Source: Ligula intestinalis (taxonomy: Eukaryota > Platyhelminthes > Cestoda > Diphyllobothriidea > Diphyllobothriidae). Taken from it: 64,000 bases of DNA. Location of the stretch: positions 42,306,749-42,370,748 of the forward strand of contig JAYGXS010000003.1 of assembly GCA_036362985.1 (NCBI GenBank), read 5' to 3'. A program made the translations under genes and the position numbers. Within the stretch, counting starts at the first letter, position 1; each line of letters opens with the position of its first letter. The notes beneath the pieces were generated by a model. The model was not told the origin of the DNA. It ran no database searches and worked only from the letters and a program-made list of their open reading frames with translations. This document shows, one piece after another, positions 48,660 through 59,199 of this stretch.

Positions 48660-51540
48660 TCACAGTGCTGGCAGTAGGAAATCGTGTTTTAAAAGTCGCC
48701 TTTTGTCAAATAAAATCAAATCAAGTCTTCTTTTAAATTCCGAAATTGTGTCAGCAGAAACCGTCTCGCTTGGTAGCAAGTTCCAAGGCCGGACCACGCG
48801 TTGACTGAAGAAATATTTTCGGAGGTCTAATCGGGTGCGTTCGTTTGTGACCTTGTAAGGATGGCCACGCAGGTGAGTAGTGGTGGCTAATTGGAAGAAA
48901 TTCTCCAATTTTACGGAGGAAATGTGGCCCCGGATTATCCGGACTGTCCAGAGCAGGCTGCACTGAACGTTCCTGTAAGACAAAGGAAAAAGGTCAAGTT
49001 TTATCAATCTCTCCTGATATGGTAAGTGCCTGAGACCGTCAACCATCTTTGTCGCCCTGCGTTGCATTTGTTCAAGAAGCTCCACATCTTTCTTCAACCA
49101 CGGTGTCCAAACTGGCATTCCTTATTCAAGATGTGGTCTCACAAAGGTGCCAAATATTTTTCCGAAGAGTTCAGGTGGAAAGATTTTGAACACTCGTCTG
49201 ATCCAGTGCAGGGTACTAGTTGCCTTCTGGACGGACGTTTTACAGTGCTCTGTTTGCATCAAGTTCGCGGTTTTCCATATACCTAGATCTTTGTGTGTCT
49301 CAACCTCGTTTAATGTGGTACCATTGATAAAATAACTGTGTTTCGGTGGCACTTTTCGCCCTGGGCTTATGTGTAGAACAAGACACTTGGATACATTAAA
49401 GTTAAGAAGCCACGTGCACGATCAGATAACCAGTTTATCGATGTTCGACTGTAGTCTCTTTGCGTCGTCGGCGTACCTAATTTCAGCCCATATATTTATG
49501 TCATCCGCAAACATGACAGCTGCGCAATCAAGCTCATTGAGACAGTCGTTTACGTAAATCAGGAATAGCAGCGGACCCAAAACTGAGCCTTGTGGTACAC
49601 CACTCTCCACCATTGTCCATTCTGAGGTTGAGTTTCCGACAACGACCCTCTGTTCTCTGAGGGACAATAAATTACTCATCCATTTATACATTTTTCCTTG
49701 GATTCCTACGTCCCAAATCTTCTGCAGAAGAAGCCTGTGCGGTACACTATCGAAGGCCTTTTTGAAGTCGAAGAATAAAGCATCAATTGGATAGCCTTTA
49801 TCAGCGGCCTTTGTCCACTTCTCCTGTGAGTAAAGAGCACTCGTGAGGCAAGAGCGTCCTGGGCGAAAGCCATGCTGTCCATCACACAGTATTTTGTTGC
49901 TTTCGAGGAAATACATTAAATGCTTCTGAATAATGCGCTCCATTACTTTGCACGCGATGCAAGTTAGACTGACAGGACGGTAATTTGCGCAATCAGGTCG
50001 CAAACCTCCCTTATAGATCGGGGTGACGTTTGCCCACTTCCATTCTTCTGGGAGTTCGCCTTCGTCAAAAGATTTCTGGAAGATGGCAGCCAGGGGTTTG
50101 CATAGATCGTTAGCTAATTCTCTTAGTGCTAGTGCAGGAATTTTGTCCAGCCTTGGTGATTTGGCAGGCTTAAGTTGGAGTAATTCGGCCCTGACAGTGT
50201 TGTGTGAAAACTCTAGGTCCTCTATTTTGGGCAATAAGGAGGAGGGTAAGGGTGCAGTTATCGGTCGATGAGCGGACGGACCGTCAGCAAAAGTTGTAGG
50301 TTCTTGGGTGTAGACGGATTCAAAGAAATCGGAGAGGAGGGAGGCTTTCATCTGGTCTTCGGTCACCAGTTGTCCATCAGCTGATCTAAGGGCAGGGATC
50401 AGTTCCTGAGATCTCTTAGTGCTTCGTACGTAACCATACAAGATCTTAAGTGTTTCAACGACTTGTGTAATATGTTCAACTCGTATTTCTTGCGCAGTTT
50501 AGTAGCTGCTCTTTTACAAATGTTACGTTGTTGCTTATACTCCCGTAAGTGTTAACCGGAGCCGGTTAATCTGTAGCGTCTCCAGAAGCGGTTTCTTTTT
50601 TTTTGAAAGCGGCCTGCAAGTTTGAGTTCATCCACTTCGGGCGATTTGTACTTGTCTTTCTTCTGAAGGGACAGTTGAGACAAAGAGTCCATTTCAACGT
50701 CGAGCTAAAGGTCATCCACTGTTCATTTGCCCCACCTTGGAGATCTGTTTCCCATGATACCTCTGACATTTCTCTTCTCATAAGTGGGAAGTCGCCCTTC
50801 CAAATGTTACTTTCCCATGTGTCGGAAGAGTAGGGTTTGGAGAACAGCGAATACTCGAAATACAGCATAATATGGTCGCTGGACCCAAATGGGGGTCGAT
50901 CCTGCAGGTCAATCACAGTTTCCTCCTCTCGGGTAAAGATAAGGTCGATACAGTTCGACTGTTGTCCTTTCCTAGCCCGCGTTCCAAACGCGACGGTTTG
51001 GCAGAGCAGTTTGGCTGTGGCCCATTGTAGTAATTTGTGATTGAAGTTGTCTTGAAGACCCGGTGCAGTCCATGTCTGCCAGTCATCACCAGGAGCGTTA
51101 AAGTCCCCAACGAGGAGGATGTCTTTTTTCTCACTAACCCTATACAATTCTGCTATGAGGATAGTGTCTTGGTCATGAGAATGGTTTGGCGGGTGGTAGG
51201 TCACCGATAGCGTCAGTGGCCTGGCGTACTTAGCAGATATAGTAATATTTAGCGTTTCCACATCTCGTGCTGGGACCGGTACTTCAGCCGTGGCTGTCAG
51301 CTTGCAAGTGACATAGATTATAAGCCCTCCTCCCCTAGTTGTTCTGTCTTTCCTTAAATGCTGATATCCTCTAAGTGATAATTCAGAATCAGTGATATCT
51401 TTTGAAAGCCAGGTTTCAGTTAAAGCCATGATGTCTGGTTTCACCTCATCGACCAAGTTCTTTCGTTCGTCCAGCTTGTTGAACAAGCTTTGTACATTTG
51501 CGGTTAGGATCTTTAGTGATAGTTTACTCCATGAGACCCA
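48660..51540 (-). pseudogene. LINE ORF2: AP endonuclease plus reverse transcriptase
   Basis: The frame opens over the end of ORF1 (SLKILTANVQSLFNKLDE). The endonuclease shows TETWLSKD, RKDRTTRGGGL, VGDFNAPGDDW (about 51108-51085), SNCIDLIFTRE and SDH. Around 50440-50580 a small region is frameshifted, with the linker YKQQRNICKRAATKLRKKY in a third frame. The RT then runs in one frame from 50441 to 48660: VTPIYKGG, ANYRPVSLTCIACKVMER, HGFRPGRSC, FFDFKKAFDSVPH, VPQGSVLGPLLFLIYVND and FADDINIW (49511-49500). It is broken only by TGA at 49424-49422 (Trp expected) and TAA at 49124-49122 (Tyr expected in HLEYG). The C-terminus has LPYQERLIKLDLFPLSYR and FFSQRVVRPWNLLP. Function is target-primed reverse transcription; this copy is inactive. 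Confidence 0.88.
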
Positions 51541-52721
51541 ACCCTCATCGTGACAGGTTTTGGCCAGAGGAAGGGCTCCTTGACTTGTATTATTTGCCCA
51601 TCTTTTATTTTCAGGCCCTTTGCCCCGCTTTCGGTCCTCTCTCTCAATTCTGTCCTTAGTTGCCTTATTTTCATCCGCTCCCTCGGCTCGTATTCTGACT
51701 GAAAAAACACTTGCTTGTGCGAATTTCGTAAGGCCATTTTTCCTTTTAGTAGTTTTGATGCCAAGCCTTCGTTATCGAATATAACTTTGAGAGGCCTTGG
51801 GTTTGTTTGTAGGTCGTGGCCTAGGTCTGCTTTACCCAGACGGAAGGCTTTATTTACGGTATAGGTTTCCCCATTCTTTAGGACAGCGCTGACGTATTCG
51901 TGTATTCGATCATAGTCGTGTGCAACTCGTTCCGTTGAACTGTCAAACGTGGATTCAGGAGCATCCTGTATGATAATGTTGTTTTTCCGATTTATGGACG
52001 ACTTCTGTAATACCTTACCTGTAGTTCCGTTTAACACGTCTTGAACAACTATGCAGTTTTGTCGGTCAAGGGAAACCCGTGAATTATTTCCAGTCTTACT
52101 GCTATCGGAAGACCCCGAGATGTTGTTAGGAATAGTTTTTGACTTTGTGTTTCCGCTACCATCGCCAGAGATAGGCTTCTTCTGGAGTCTGGGATGGCAC
52201 TGATCAGGTCTGGCTTCGTGCTGACCCTCTTCTACATTTGTGGTTTCCTTCTGTGATTTGTATGCAGCCTAAGCATACCCACTAGGAGTGGTTGATGTGC
52301 TGGGTACATTTTGCACTTTCGGTCCGGAAAATGAGCTTATAATTAGCGGGGTTTTTTATTCGGAAAGTTCCTCATATGCTGAAATTGGGCGCAGAGTATT
52401 AGTCCCGCAGACCGTTAGAGATGTTTCTGTAGAATCTTGATCACGGTGCTCCTCGTCGAGGACAACTTGACCATTTATGTTACTTGCCTGATCATTTTTG
52501 TGCGTAGACGCTTCGGCAAGAGATGCTGCTGCTGCGTACGTTAGGTCCCCTCCCTCAAGTTCATGCATCGCCAGTGTTTCCTCGTGAGGGAAAAATCGAG
52601 AAAAGTTCTTCAGCTTTTCCAGCTCCACTCTAAGACTATTTACCACCTCCTCAAGTTTCGTTAATTTGTTAAGAAGGGTAAAATATGATATGCAGGCTTC
52701 ATCTTTATGAGTTGCATCCAT
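51513..52721 (-). pseudogene. LINE ORF1 (coiled-coil RNA-binding type), two in-frame stops
   Basis: A single frame of 403 codons from ATG 52721 to TAA 51513, broken only by TAA at 52358-52356 and TAG at 52271-52269. The N-terminus has a leucine-zipper-like coiled coil (TLLNKLTKLEEVVNSLRVEL). The middle is Ser/Thr/Gly-rich. The C-terminal part has NIIIQDAPES, KAFRLGKADLG and RPLKVIFDNEGLASKLLKGK, a pattern seen in ORF1-like proteins of flatworm and other CR1-type LINEs. ORF1 proteins bind and chaperone the LINE RNA. The frame overlaps the start of ORF2. Confidence 0.82.
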
Positions 52722-52805
52722 TAAACATTTAGTTCGCTAGGCAGGAGGACTTTTCACTAAGCTTCGTGACCGATCTTTTGTATTTGATGACTGAATTTGA
52801 TCCTT

Positions 52806-52880
52806 ACGGCTATACGCTTCTATAGCTCCATCGGTTAGCCATTCGACTTCCACCCGAGGTATCCGTGGTTCGATTCCCGG
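52806..52880 (+). repeat. tRNA-like segment, antisense to the LINE 5' end
   Basis: TAGCTCCATCGGTTAGCCA resembles an A-box region and GTGGTTCGATTCCCGG a B box, in tRNA-like spacing. Acceptor-stem pairing is not apparent, so a working tRNA gene is unlikely. It sits immediately upstream of the minus-strand LINE but reads on the plus strand. Confidence 0.5.
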
Positions 52881-53529
52881 CCCCGCTGGCAGCTTTGTAG
52901 AATTATCGCGAGCAATAGTTTCTACCTCCATTTTAATTGTAAACGAAAAGATTAAATTCAAAATGTTAAATTTGCCTTTGTGACTGTGACGTAGTATGTT
53001 GACTGATATTCAAAATAACGAAAATCTTCCGACGGTGTGTAGAGTACTGCAAATATTTGAATCAGACTGAGTAGACAATACGCCTAATTGCTTAGAAGCA
53101 CTTTCAAATATGTATAAACAATATGCAGGATATTCAGGAACGACTCAGCCATTTGTAGATCTTCGAGCTCCTGAATAACTGCTAATCTTCGTGAAAGCTT
53201 GAGATCCTTGAACGTTGGTCTTTTTAGGCTGTTTTCGCTTGTTTGATTGTAGGTTGCGAGTTCAGTTCAACGACTTGAGAAACAAATTCCACTTTGATTC
53301 CGTCTTCTGATGAATTTCGACACAATAAAAATTCCATGATGACGAGATTGTCGAATAGTATCCAATGCTTAATATCTGGAGTCCACGAGAGTGTCCAGAA
53401 GTGTGAAATCCCGAAACGACTAAATCCCTTTGAGTCCAAAAAAGTCAAACCGATTTCGAAGGACGCGCGGTGTATCGATCATGTCCGCTGTTATAACATT
53501 CATACGTTGGTGTAAAGACGACCATTTCA

Positions 53530-53700
53530 GTCCCCCTGCCACCTACGGGCAAATGGGATAGAATAACTGAGAGATAAACTATAAATCAACTTACTGAAAG
53601 CTTTCGTGCATCCCGTTCTCGGGCACCTGTCCTCTATGAACAATGCCCATTGCCTCCTACTTACTGCTGTCGGTCCATGTGTTCAAAGCTAAAGCTAAAG
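53530..53700 (+). repeat. Direct repeat R4, copy 1
   Basis: GCCACCTACGGGCAAATGGG (from 53538) and CTTACTGAAAGCTTTCGTGC recur, slightly changed, at 54030 onward (period 492 bp). The copies flank the integrase remnant at 53735-53935. Confidence 0.8.
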
Positions 53701-53734
53701 CAGAATCTACCGCAACAAACCTTGCCAACTTTCA

Positions 53735-53935
53735 CTGGGTATCCCGTTGACCGTGTCGGTGTCCCCTTATTAGGACCCATAGCCTAGCTTTGGAAAAGGT
53801 GTCCAGTCCATTCTCGTGATGGTCGGTTTCTTCACGAAATCAGCCCGAGGTTGAAACCTTGGGAGAAGCTTTCGTGCACGCAGTCGTCCTGGCTATTTGC
53901 TATATTGTAGAACACGCACTTGGGTTGGCCCTTAC
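53735..53935 (+). pseudogene. Ty3/Gypsy-type integrase remnant
   Basis: The plus strand reads GYPVDRVGVPLLGPIA, then after a stop and frame change QSILVMVGFFTKSARG and TLGEAFVHAVV. This matches the integrase core pattern of Ty3/Gypsy elements (YP..RVGVD.LGP ... ILVMVDYFTK.AE ... ETVA.AFV). Both expected catalytic Asp positions are changed (GVP for GVD, MVG for MVD). No RT, RNase H or LTR was recognised nearby, so this is an isolated fragment. Confidence 0.6.
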
Positions 53936-54021
53936 AAGGCACACTCTGACAGAAGAAAATCAGTCAAGACCTCCAACGTTGCCAACTTTCGTACGCATCT
54001 GCGGATTGAAAACACCCGCAC

Positions 54022-54200
54022 GTCCACGTGCCACCTACGAGCAAATGGGGTAGAATAATTGACAGATTAATAATTAATCGACTTACTGAAAGCTTTCGTG
54101 TATCCCATACTCGGGCACTTTTCCGCTACTAACACTGCTCATTGTCTCCTTCCACTTGCTGTTTTCCGTCCATGCGTACGAAGCTAAGGTTGCAGCCCTC
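54022..54200 (+). repeat. Direct repeat R4, copy 2
   Basis: Second copy of 53530-53700 (GTGCCACCTACGAGCAAATG, then CTTACTGAAAGCTTTCGTG). The two copies are about 80-85% identical by eye. Confidence 0.8.
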
Positions 54201-54800
54201 TCTCAACCGTACGATCCTTGCCGTTTATTCTTTCGCGGATTTGGTTGGATCTTGACCTTGGCGCGCAACTCGATTTTCCGCAGCTAAGTTAATTTTCAAA
54301 TTTTAATAGGAGTTATCGTATCCTCTCGAATTTATTGGCATAATTGTTGTTGATAATTTGAATTTCTAACCCCTAAGCCACACCACAAACCGGCGGTCCC
54401 CTAGTAGCAGTTAACGTCTATGGAAGGTCTACAGAATGTCTATCCATAGAGATTCTAATATCTATTCGTAGTCTATTTTGGACCCCTTTTAGATATCTAT
54501 CTAAATTCTATTTATAGAGATACATAGCGATCGGCCATAAAGGCGGCTTTCGCTTGGCATTAGACACCCTTTCGTGGCAGAACGACCCATTTATTACGTT
54601 AAAGCCCCCCTCATTCAAAATAATCATAAGGCGGAAAGTGGTTTGTAATATTCATATAAAAATTTATTAAAATATTCTAAAAATAAAAATGTACAAGTAA
54701 TCTTAGCGTCAGCGCGGGTTTCATTTTCGTATTGTTGGTCCTGTACTTCCCTTGAGGGGCCAGCCGCTCTTTCAAGAAGTAATGTAAACGTTAAGTATGC
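54201..54800. other. Gene-free; palindromic TCTATNNATAGA motifs
   Basis: Two similar 17-mers, TCTATCCATAGAGATTC near 54440 and TCTATTTATAGAGATAC near 54509, each include a TCTATNNATAGA palindrome. No coding is recognised. Confidence 0.4.
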
Positions 54801-54814
54801 ATTCGTAGACTTAC

Positions 54815-54952
54815 CATTTGGCGCAGATGCCTTTTGAAGGCGTGCAATGCGCTGATTTTCGCTATCTAACATTACTTTCAGACGCCGCTTGACGGCGTGC
54901 TCCAGTTCGGACACTTTATCTTTCTTCTCGCCATTCCAGGTGCCGAAGAGGT
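54815..54952 (-). CDS. Candidate internal exon with coiled-coil-like sequence
   Basis: On the minus strand an acceptor (TTTTATACTCAG) precedes 138 nt (46 codons) that end in a consensus donor (AAATG|GTAAGTC). The open frame reads LFGTWNGEKKDKVSELEHAV then KRRLKVMLDSENQRIARLQK, helical and strongly charged. The exon is a multiple of three with matching phases, which supports reality. No family is recognised. Confidence 0.35.
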
Positions 54953-55187
54953 CTGAGTATAAAAGGTCACGCTAATGTATCAGGAGACCTACCCATAATT
55001 ATTTTGTCAAATGGGGATTTCGCAAGGGAGAGTTTTTACTTTTCCCCTTTAAATTCACGTCTAAACTCAATGCATTGTCGAATACTACGGCGAAAATACG
55101 CTTGACGAAATCATAAAGCTTACTTCCGCCCAGTCCATTCAGATAGGTAATCTAAGGAAAGTAAATTTAACCAGATGTGCTACTTAC

Positions 55188-55375
55188 CAAGTCTTTACGG
55201 ACTTTACATCCGTTAACTGGGCATTTAGTTTCCGGAATTCGGCCGCTTTCCGGAGCGGTTTTTGGACGGGATTCTGAATGACGGTAGAATCAACCGACGT
55301 GAGGGCCTTTGGCTGCTGACGAGTCAGCGCCTCGAGCTGCCGCTGCCGTGACAGCACTTTTCCCAGCATCATCAC
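55188..55375 (-). CDS. Candidate exon upstream of 54815-54952
   Basis: The minus-strand frame MMLGKVLSRQRQLEALTRQQ ... KAAEFRKLNAQLTDVKSVKT ends at a strong donor (CTTG|GTAAGTAG at 55187). Joining this frame straight to 54815-54952 creates a TGA, so either an exon lies between them or one frame is wrong. Another frame here (55475-55290) is also open and rich in Ala/Ser. Coding status is unresolved. Confidence 0.28.
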
Positions 55376-55499
55376 TTAATGCACTATCAGAGACGCTTGG
55401 GCTCTCTAGTTCTGTATTTACAACCATACATTTGGCTTCCACTCTCTTCTTCATGGCCTCTTCTACAGCCAACATTTCCTTCTAAAAATACTTCTTCAA

Positions 55500-55860
55500 A
55501 CGGCGTTTTCGCGTACTCCTGGATTCACCCTTAAACATTGTTAGCAAAGATAGTAAAGGTAAGAAATATTATGGGGAAAAACAACAGAAATATTATGGAA
55601 TAGCAGTGGACTTGTCAGGCAGTAGTTGCAGTACGTATACACGTTGCACGCCGCACACGTCAAATAATGCGGTTACGCGCGCGGACGGATGTCACAATGC
55701 GCTTACAGTGCGCCAACCAATCAGATGTCTTATTGCATTATTGTGGCAACCAATTACGTTACAGCATCGCGTATATCTAGCACTAGCCTGTGAACGGGCA
55801 TCAATTAGATATCTAGTTGCTTCTAGGGTCCTTTTCGTTAACTATAGGTGAAAATATACA
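55500..55860. other. Gene-free stretch, CpG-containing
   Basis: Contains a locally CpG-rich segment (CGGTTACGCGCGCGGACGG near 55669) and an inverted CCAAT-like element (CCAACCAATCAG near 55714). If the minus-strand exon candidates at 54.8-55.4 kb are real, this could be their promoter. This is inference only. Confidence 0.3.
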
Positions 55861-55871
55861 GTTTTCTACTG

Positions 55872-56228
55872 TTTCACCCGACATAGCCTCCTAGGAATTC
55901 TCTGAGATTCATTTGAAAAACACGTAATTAAGTACGTGAATATTGAATCAGGTTGCATATTTTGAAAGAATACTCTATTTCCAACAAGAAATAGTGTACA
56001 CTGGTCAAAATATCACTCCAGATATTTTTCGCCCTACCTAGCCTCATAATTTCACCCGACATAGCCTCATCTGAATTCTTGAAGATTTGCATATAAACCG
56101 CGTAATTAAGCACGTGAATGTTTATTTTAGATTGCAAATTTTAAAAAGATTTCACGATTTCCAACAAGATACAGTTTACACTTTTTGCAATATTAACCGA
56201 GTTAGTTTTCATCCAGCGTAGACTCCTC
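55872..56228 (+). repeat. Two diverged 178-bp tandem units upstream of LINE ORF1
   Basis: TTTCACCCGACATAGCCTC begins units at 55872 and 56050. Shared landmarks are GTAATTAAG.ACGTGAAT, TTTCCAACAAGA and CAATAT/AAATAT. Tandem 5' UTR monomers with promoter activity are known for some LINEs; the position directly before ORF1 at 56267 fits that, by inference. Confidence 0.8.
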
Positions 56229-56266
56229 GTCAATTTTATTTTCTGTATAAGAGAAACTTTCTTGCA

Positions 56267-56599
56267 TTGCCTTGCTTAAAAATATATCAAACTGCATATC
56301 CTTCTGATATTTTAAACTTCAATATGAAATCACAGTCAGTTTTTAGACGAAAATCCCCCTTTAACGACCCTTTTGGTGTTAAATTTTTCCAAGATCAACC
56401 CGTCTTAAATATGAAAAAACTTAATCTTGATGCTTTGGACACTTTTAATAATTTCATGTCTCAATATGGATGTTTGCTTACGGTTCTCAGCACCACCTTT
56501 GATGGAAATTTCTCGTCACTCACTTCTCAGCAATGTGAGAAATTAGAGCCTTTCATCAATTTGGTGTCTACTGAGACCTGTAACCGGCAAAAATGAAGT
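56267..56599 (+). pseudogene. LINE ORF1, N-terminal part
   Basis: A 110-codon frame with hydrophobic heptads (KKLNLDALDTFNNFMSQYGC then LLTVLSTTF) that could form a coiled coil. It stops at TGA 56594-56596. Its position between the tandem 5' units and the Pro/Ser-rich frame suggests it is the start of ORF1, separated from the next part by decay. No strong homology is recognised by eye. Confidence 0.45.
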
Positions 56600-56860
56600 T
56601 ATAATTTTCTTTGAAAGAATGTCCCAAAACGTTAAATTCCGCTAGATGTTGCCTATCAATTCCTTTATTCGTGTGGCTTTAACGTTTAGATCGCAGAAGA
56701 TAAAAGATTGTCTTCTCGAAGCAAATATCTGCCAATTTTGGTCAAACTTTTTTCGGCGATAGAAGTTGACATCCTCTTCTCTCAGCATGAGCGTTCAGCT
56801 CAATACCTGAAAAAGCATAAGCTTTTTATATAAAAAGCTTATGAAGGGATAAAACCCTAC

Positions 56861-57691
56861 ATGGAACGTAGGAGTTCGCTCGCATTTGCAAAAACTAAGC
56901 CCACTCCTACCCCTACTTTTCCAAAGGTGGTATCTGAGGTCGATTCAAGTTCACGTCCCTCCACATCAGCGACAACGTTAAGTTCACCCAAAACCTCACT
57001 CAGAATCCTTACTCCTGAGGCCGACGCAAGTTCACGTCCCTCCGGATCAAGGACAACGATAAGTTCACCCGAAACCTCACCCGCAATCCTTACTCCTGGC
57101 TCGAGTGAAATGCGTTCGCCTTTCGAGCGAACCTCGCCTGCTAAAGAGGCTAAACCTAATAGACCTAAACGTGCCCCCCGTAAATCGAAGCCAATTGCAA
57201 AAATCAGTAATTTACCTAATTATGGGAACCATATTTATATTTCAGCATCTACACCAGATGTAAACACTCACGTTTTTACTTTTCCAATCCCCAAAATGGC
57301 CCACAATCCACAATTAATTAACTCTAATAATACTGTGAATAGCTTCTCGCAACCTTCTATTCCATTTTCGAATGCCTGTCCTCCGACAAATTATGCTGAC
57401 ATTTTAGCATCTATAGCAGATGTAAATACTCACGTTAGTGATTTTCCAAACCCACAAATTGCCCAAATTCAACACATAATTAAATCTATTAATTATGATC
57501 ATAGTCTACCATACCCATTTAGGTCATTTTCAAACGTGCGTTTTCCGAAAAGTTATGCTAACTCTTATCATAATCCTATTTTACGACCGCCTCCTACTTT
57601 TCTTACTCCACAAAATGGGCATCCTTTCCTCAATTTTCAAGCAAAGCTGCCGCCATACAATAATCCATATATATGTAGCAATTATATTTAA
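56861..57691 (+). pseudogene. LINE ORF1, Pro/Ser-rich part with internal repeats
   Basis: An open frame of 276 residues rich in Pro, Ser, Thr and Asn. It contains two in-frame tandem duplications. A 27-residue unit occurs at 56936-57016 and 57017-57097 (EVDSSSRPSTSATTLSS, EADASSRPSGSRTTISS). A 54-residue unit is repeated at a 162-nt period, starting near 57242 and 57404 (PDVNTHV, ADVNTHV). A basic patch KPNRPKRAPRKSKPIAK lies between them and could bind nucleic acid. No CCHC knuckle is visible. Confidence 0.55.
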
Positions 57692-57779
57692 GCTAATTGT
57701 AGACCACAGCAATCTTGCTTTCCGCTTTTGTTTCTCCCATGTCGCTTCCCTTTCCGCCACCAAGTTTTCCTTTTTTATA

Positions 57780-58592
57780 AATACTGATGAGCGTGACCTG
57801 CATCTCAGGGATACGCTCAGTATAGTTTCTCTGAATGCGAGATCAGTTGTAAATAAAATGACGGAGCTCAGAACAGTAGCTTTTGAGCTTGATCCAGATG
57901 TTATTTGTATCACTGAATCTTGGGCTCACTCTCTCATCTCTGACTCAACGCTCGCGATCGATAATTTTAGTTTGTACCGACAAGACTGCATTGAAAAACG
58001 TGGCGCTGGTTGCCTTCTTTATATTAAATCATCTTTTGTAGATTTTCCGTTTCATCTGAGCATTTCGTCGTTTTCGGGAGATGTCTGCTTTATTTCAGTC
58101 ATCCTCCCGCTTAATAAAAAAGCTGTACTTGGCTCTGCGCTCTGCAAACTGTTTGCAAAAGTTGCAGAAGCTAATGTTGATGTCAAAATAATCATAAGTG
58201 ATTTTAATCTGTCAGACGTTGACCGGGAGGCAAATACTTGTCCGCCAAAATTTAAGAAATTGGTAGAAACTATTAACTTTGCAAACATGTCACAACTGGT
58301 CAGTTCAGTGATTAGTAATGAGAGAATATTAGATTGAATTTTTACAAAAGACGTCCACCCTCTCTTTATGAATTTTCATCGTGATCTCTTCACAAGTGAC
58401 CACGCATTAATTCAGGGTTGTTTTACAGTCTCCCTTTCTGCAAAGCCTGAGGTAAAATGCAATAACCTCGAGTTTGCTAACGCAAACTATGAATTAATAA
58501 ATGACTTCGTAAGTACTCTAGATTGGCATACTATCTTTTCTACTAATGATCCAATCTTTTTCAATAAACATTTACAAAACCTTACAGAATAA
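57780..58592 (+). pseudogene. LINE AP-type endonuclease domain
   Basis: In the frame running 57495-58592: SIVSLNARSVVNKM, DPDVICITESWAHS, KRGAGCLLYIKSS, IIISDFNLSDVD (GDFN changed to SDFN), RILD-stop-IFTKD (TGA at 58335-58337 where Trp is expected) and FTSDHALI. These are the ordered motifs of LINE APE endonucleases. The altered GDFN and the stop make it inactive. Confidence 0.82.
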
Positions 58593-58719
58593 ATGCAGAC
58601 TTTTATCCCACTTAAGCCTATTAAATCAAATTCAGCTTCCTCTTACATTCCACATCTTCTCTAAAATAGACTTAAAAAATTACGGAAGCAACTTAAGGAT
58701 CCGTCTAATAGCTCTTTGT

Positions 58720-59190
58720 CGGTGCACTTGTAATACAGCTGAACTGAATTGGCACAACCATTTTTCCTGTGTTTTACTAAAGTGGTCTGGATCCGGTTGT
58801 GCAGAGGTCGTACAGTGTGTTTTACTTGTGGTTCTTTTGTAGAATCAACTGTGGCCAACACTATCCCATCCCCCGTAGTAGCCTCCAGCTCTACACTCCC
58901 TTTGGACTGTCAGCCTACGATTCCGGACCATATTGTCTGTGAGATTTCCCCGTAACCACTTTCCAGTACTGTATACCCCAGTTTCCCTTTCTCCGTCTGT
59001 ATAGACAATAAACCATTCTTATCTCTCTCACTGCTTCATTACTTATCAGAAGTATGGGTGATATTAATGTGGATTATGCCGGGAACCTCCAACGTGAGCC
59101 TTTTAGCTCGGAGACTATACTGAAGACGCACGAGGAAACTCCTGCTTCAACACCAAAACATACCGTACAAATGGGGGGCGCTACACACGT
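58720..59190 (+). mobile_element. Foreign insertion in the LINE, LTR-end-like
   Basis: The LINE reading breaks off after LKPIKSNSASSYIPHL / LKKLRKQLKDPSN and resumes at FKLALKIRLARDRRRES. The intervening 0.47 kb has a different composition. It contains AATAAA (59007-59012), then ATCTCTCTCACTGCTTCATT and TTATCAGAAGTATGGG, reminiscent of the end of an LTR followed by a leader. No target-site duplication could be fixed by eye. Confidence 0.4.
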
Positions 59191-59199
59191 AAGGATAGC

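Larger units (their letters stand above)
48450..52740 (-). mobile_element. CR1-like LINE, nearly full-length young copy
   Basis: Two-ORF non-LTR retrotransposon on the minus strand: ORF1 (52721-51513), overlapping ORF2 (about 51540-48660), then a 3' UTR of about 200 bp ending in a stem-loop-like tail (48494-48531). Nearly all lesions are single-base stops, so the insertion is recent relative to the other LINE copies here. The 5' end is uncertain; a tRNA-like segment lies at 52806-52880. Confidence 0.88.

Noticed and set aside
49470..49485. A second RT catalytic YADD (IRYADDAK) in the young LINE
   Set aside because: It lies after the true FADD motif in a region that is not motif C; the resemblance is coincidental.
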